This document shows, piece after piece, positions 61,985-64,000 of a DNA stretch of 64,000 nucleotides. The position numbers were made by a program, and so were the translations under genes. Position 1 is the stretch's first letter; the number at the start of each line of letters is the position of its first letter. Under the pieces are notes generated by a model. It had not been told where the DNA came from and ran no database searches. It saw only the letters and a list, made by a program, of their open reading frames with translations. The DNA is from Pedobacter sp. BS3 (GTDB taxonomy: Bacteria > Bacteroidota > Bacteroidia > Sphingobacteriales > Sphingobacteriaceae): the NCBI RefSeq assembly GCF_008274585.1, contig NZ_VTRT01000004.1, forward strand, positions 248,001 to 312,000, written 5' to 3'.

Positions 61985-63970
61985 ATGAGCAAATTGAAGT
62001 TTTTTATCCCGGCAGTTTTACTATGCTTCATGGCAAGTATAAGTGTAGCACAAAACGGGATGTCGGGTCAATCTGACGGAATATATGATTATAACGAGGT
62101 GTTTAAACCCATGTTTTACACTAAAGACGGTAACGAGTTGCGTTCTGCGAGTGGTAAGCCCGGGCCGAAATACTGGCAAAATAAAGCCGATTATCAGCTG
62201 CGGGCTACACTGCACGAAGATATCAATGAAATTGCAGGTACTGAAATATTGACGTACACCAATAACAGCCCGGATGAACTATCATTTTTGTGGATGAACC
62301 TGGATCAAAACCTGTTCAAAGACAATTCACGCGGTGAAGCTATTGTGCCCATAACCGGCAGCCGTAACGGGCATCACGGTCAGCAGTTCAATGGCGGATT
62401 TAATATAAAGTCGGTGACATTGCTTGGTGCAGGAAAAAATCAGGCCGAAACACCGCTCAAATATCTTATTGACGATACCCGGATGCAGGTTTTTCTGCCA
62501 TCGTTGCTGAAAAGCAGGGGTGGCCAACTGAAGTTAAAAATAGAGTTTTCCTTCATTTCGCCCGATTACGGTTCAGACCGGATGGGCGTAGTTCAAACCG
62601 CCAATGGTAAAATATTTACGGTAGCCCAGTGGTATCCGCGGATGTGTGTGTACGACGATATCTCAGGCTGGAATACGATTCCGTACACCGGCCCCAGCGA
62701 ATTTTACCTGGAATACGGCGATTTTGATATGTACATTACTGCGCCGGCAAATCACATTGTGGTAGGTTCGGGTCAATTGCAAAACCCGGAAGAAGTTTAC
62801 ACCACGCAGCAGCTGCAACGCTGGAAACAGGCAGCACAAAGCGATAAAACCGTACTTGTGCGTTCTGCGTCGGAAGTTACCCAGGCATCATCGCGTCCTG
62901 CCGGAAAAAAGCAATTAACCTGGCATTTTAAGGTCAGCAATGCCCGCGATGCTTCCTGGGCGTCATCGCCGGCCTTTGTGATCGATGCAGCCAGAATTAA
63001 CCTGCCAAGCGGTAAAAAATCACTGGCTATTTCAGCATACCCGGTTGAGAGCGCTACCGATACTGCCTGGAATCGCTCTACCGAATACACCAAAAAAAGC
63101 ATTGAATATAACTCGGCCAAATGGTATGAATATCCGTACCCGGCGGCTACGAATGTGGCGGGCAATGAAAATGGTATGGAATATCCCGGCATTGTTTTCT
63201 GTAATCTGAGATCGTCTAAAGCACGCTTATGGGGCGTAACCGATCATGAATTCGGGCATACCTGGTTCCCGATGATCGTTGGCTCGAACGAGCGCTTATA
63301 TGGCTGGATGGACGAAGGCTTTAATACTTTTATTAACTCATTGAGCACCGATAATTTTAATAATGGCGAATATCGCGATCCCGAAATTGACATGCATAAA
63401 GCTGCCCGGGTATATTGTAATCCGGTACTGGAGCCAATAATGAGCAGTCCCGATAATATGAAAGAAAAGCATATTGGTACGTTGTGCTATCGAAAACCTG
63501 CTGCCGGGCTAACCTTGCTGCGGGAACAGATACTGGGAACAGAGCGGTTTGACCGGGCATTTAAAACCTATATTGAGCAATGGGCATACAAGCATCCTGC
63601 GCCCGATGATTTTTTCCGTACCATAGAAAATGTGGCCGGCGAGAACCTGAGCTGGTTCTGGCGTGGCTGGTTCTATAATAACTGGAAGCTCGACCAGGCT
63701 GTCAGGCAGGTAAATTACGTTAACGATGACCCGAAGCAGGGAGCGCTGATAGCTATTGATAACCTGGAAAAAATGGCTATGCCGGTTATTATAGAGATTA
63801 AAACGGTTTCCGGGAAAGTTAACAGGGTTACCTTACCCGTTGAGATCTGGGAGCGTAATAGTACCTGGACATTTAAATATCCTTCACAGGAGCCGGTCTC
63901 GTCGGTAGTTATTGACCCGGATCATGTTTTCCCGGATTATAATTCTGAAAATAATACGTGGAGCAGGTAG
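61985..63970 (+). CDS. M1-family metallopeptidase
   Basis: 661 residues with a signal peptide (1-19, SISVAQ). The gluzincin motif is complete: H421-E422-F-G-H425 ([11 protein letters not shown]) and E444 ([10 protein letters not shown]), giving HExxH-x18-E. The exopeptidase loop GxMEN is present in the variant form [11 protein letters not shown]. The N-terminal beta domain covers ~60-250 and the catalytic domain ~330-560, with a shorter C-terminal part. It is likely a periplasmic zinc aminopeptidase for peptide uptake. The stop lies 30 bp before the window end. Confidence 0.93.
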   Translation: MSKLKFFIPAVLLCFMASISVAQNGMSGQSDGIYDYNEVFKPMFYTKDGNELRSASGKPGPKYWQNKADYQLRATLHEDINEIAGTEILTYTNNSPDELSFLWMNLDQNLFKDNSRGEAIVPITGSRNGHHGQQFNGGFNIKSVTLLGAGKNQAETPLKYLIDDTRMQVFLPSLLKSRGGQLKLKIEFSFISPDYGSDRMGVVQTANGKIFTVAQWYPRMCVYDDISGWNTIPYTGPSEFYLEYGDFDMYITAPANHIVVGSGQLQNPEEVYTTQQLQRWKQAAQSDKTVLVRSASEVTQASSRPAGKKQLTWHFKVSNARDASWASSPAFVIDAARINLPSGKKSLAISAYPVESATDTAWNRSTEYTKKSIEYNSAKWYEYPYPAATNVAGNENGMEYPGIVFCNLRSSKARLWGVTDHEFGHTWFPMIVGSNERLYGWMDEGFNTFINSLSTDNFNNGEYRDPEIDMHKAARVYCNPVLEPIMSSPDNMKEKHIGTLCYRKPAAGLTLLREQILGTERFDRAFKTYIEQWAYKHPAPDDFFRTIENVAGENLSWFWRGWFYNNWKLDQAVRQVNYVNDDPKQGALIAIDNLEKMAMPVIIEIKTVSGKVNRVTLPVEIWERNSTWTFKYPSQEPVSSVVIDPDHVFPDYNSENNTWSR

Positions 63971-64000
63971 TGCTAAGTAAAAATTCAAAACTCAAAAGTT

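Overview
The window reads as chromosomal DNA of a Bacteroidota bacterium, most likely family Sphingobacteriaceae (Pedobacter/Mucilaginibacter-like). The evidence is SusC/SusD pairs, a hybrid two-component system, T9SS C-terminal sorting domains, DUF4292 and DUF6496 proteins, AT-rich leaders without strong Shine-Dalgarno sequences, and many short palindromic dispersed repeats in the intergenic gaps. The genus is an inference.

Layout. (1) 1-4395: two tandem GH89 alpha-N-acetylglucosaminidases, the first cut by the window edge. (2) 4598-7900: a GntP-type permease and glycerate kinase, then a convergent XRE-cupin regulator. (3) 8089-8773: an MNT-HEPN toxin-antitoxin pair that is broken in both genes (frameshift and internal stop). 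(4) 9093-15364: a five-gene phosphonate operon of secreted AP-superfamily hydrolase, HpnZ-like alcohol dehydrogenase, OPA/MFS transporter, phosphonoacetate hydrolase PhnA and phosphonoacetaldehyde dehydrogenase PhnY. It is preceded by two identical 17-bp candidate operators. (5) 15456-18016: a TonB-dependent receptor with a small Cys-rich protein upstream of it.

(6) 18213-40664: a polysaccharide utilization locus (PUL). It holds an HTCS sensor-regulator, a GH88 unsaturated glucuronyl hydrolase, two heparinase II/III-type lyases, a T9SS-secreted accessory protein, a surface lipoprotein, SusC, SusD, an AraC regulator and a phytanoyl-CoA-dioxygenase-like protein. Three of these proteins share a roughly 210-residue module present four times, which I do not recognise and which may be a new carbohydrate-binding module. 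The divergent promoter in the middle carries two inverted copies of a 17-18 bp site, each about 95-98 bp from its start codon. The likely scheme is: surface proteins bind a uronic-acid polymer, lyases cut it, SusCD imports the oligosaccharides, GH88 removes the unsaturated uronate, and the HTCS senses the products.

(7) 40665-64000: a decayed T9SS protein, a PafA-type alkaline phosphatase, then mostly housekeeping genes: LysM lytic transglycosylase, GatA, a NAGPA-family lipoprotein flanked by repeats, two TatA proteins, an EnvC-like protein, DUF4292, a TPR protein, dUTPase, a flippase, acylphosphatase, an NPD-type flavoenzyme, an amidohydrolase, RlmN, an aldo/keto reductase, DUF6496, an ArsC-like protein and an M1 peptidase. 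I saw no rRNA, tRNA, CRISPR array, transposase or prophage gene.
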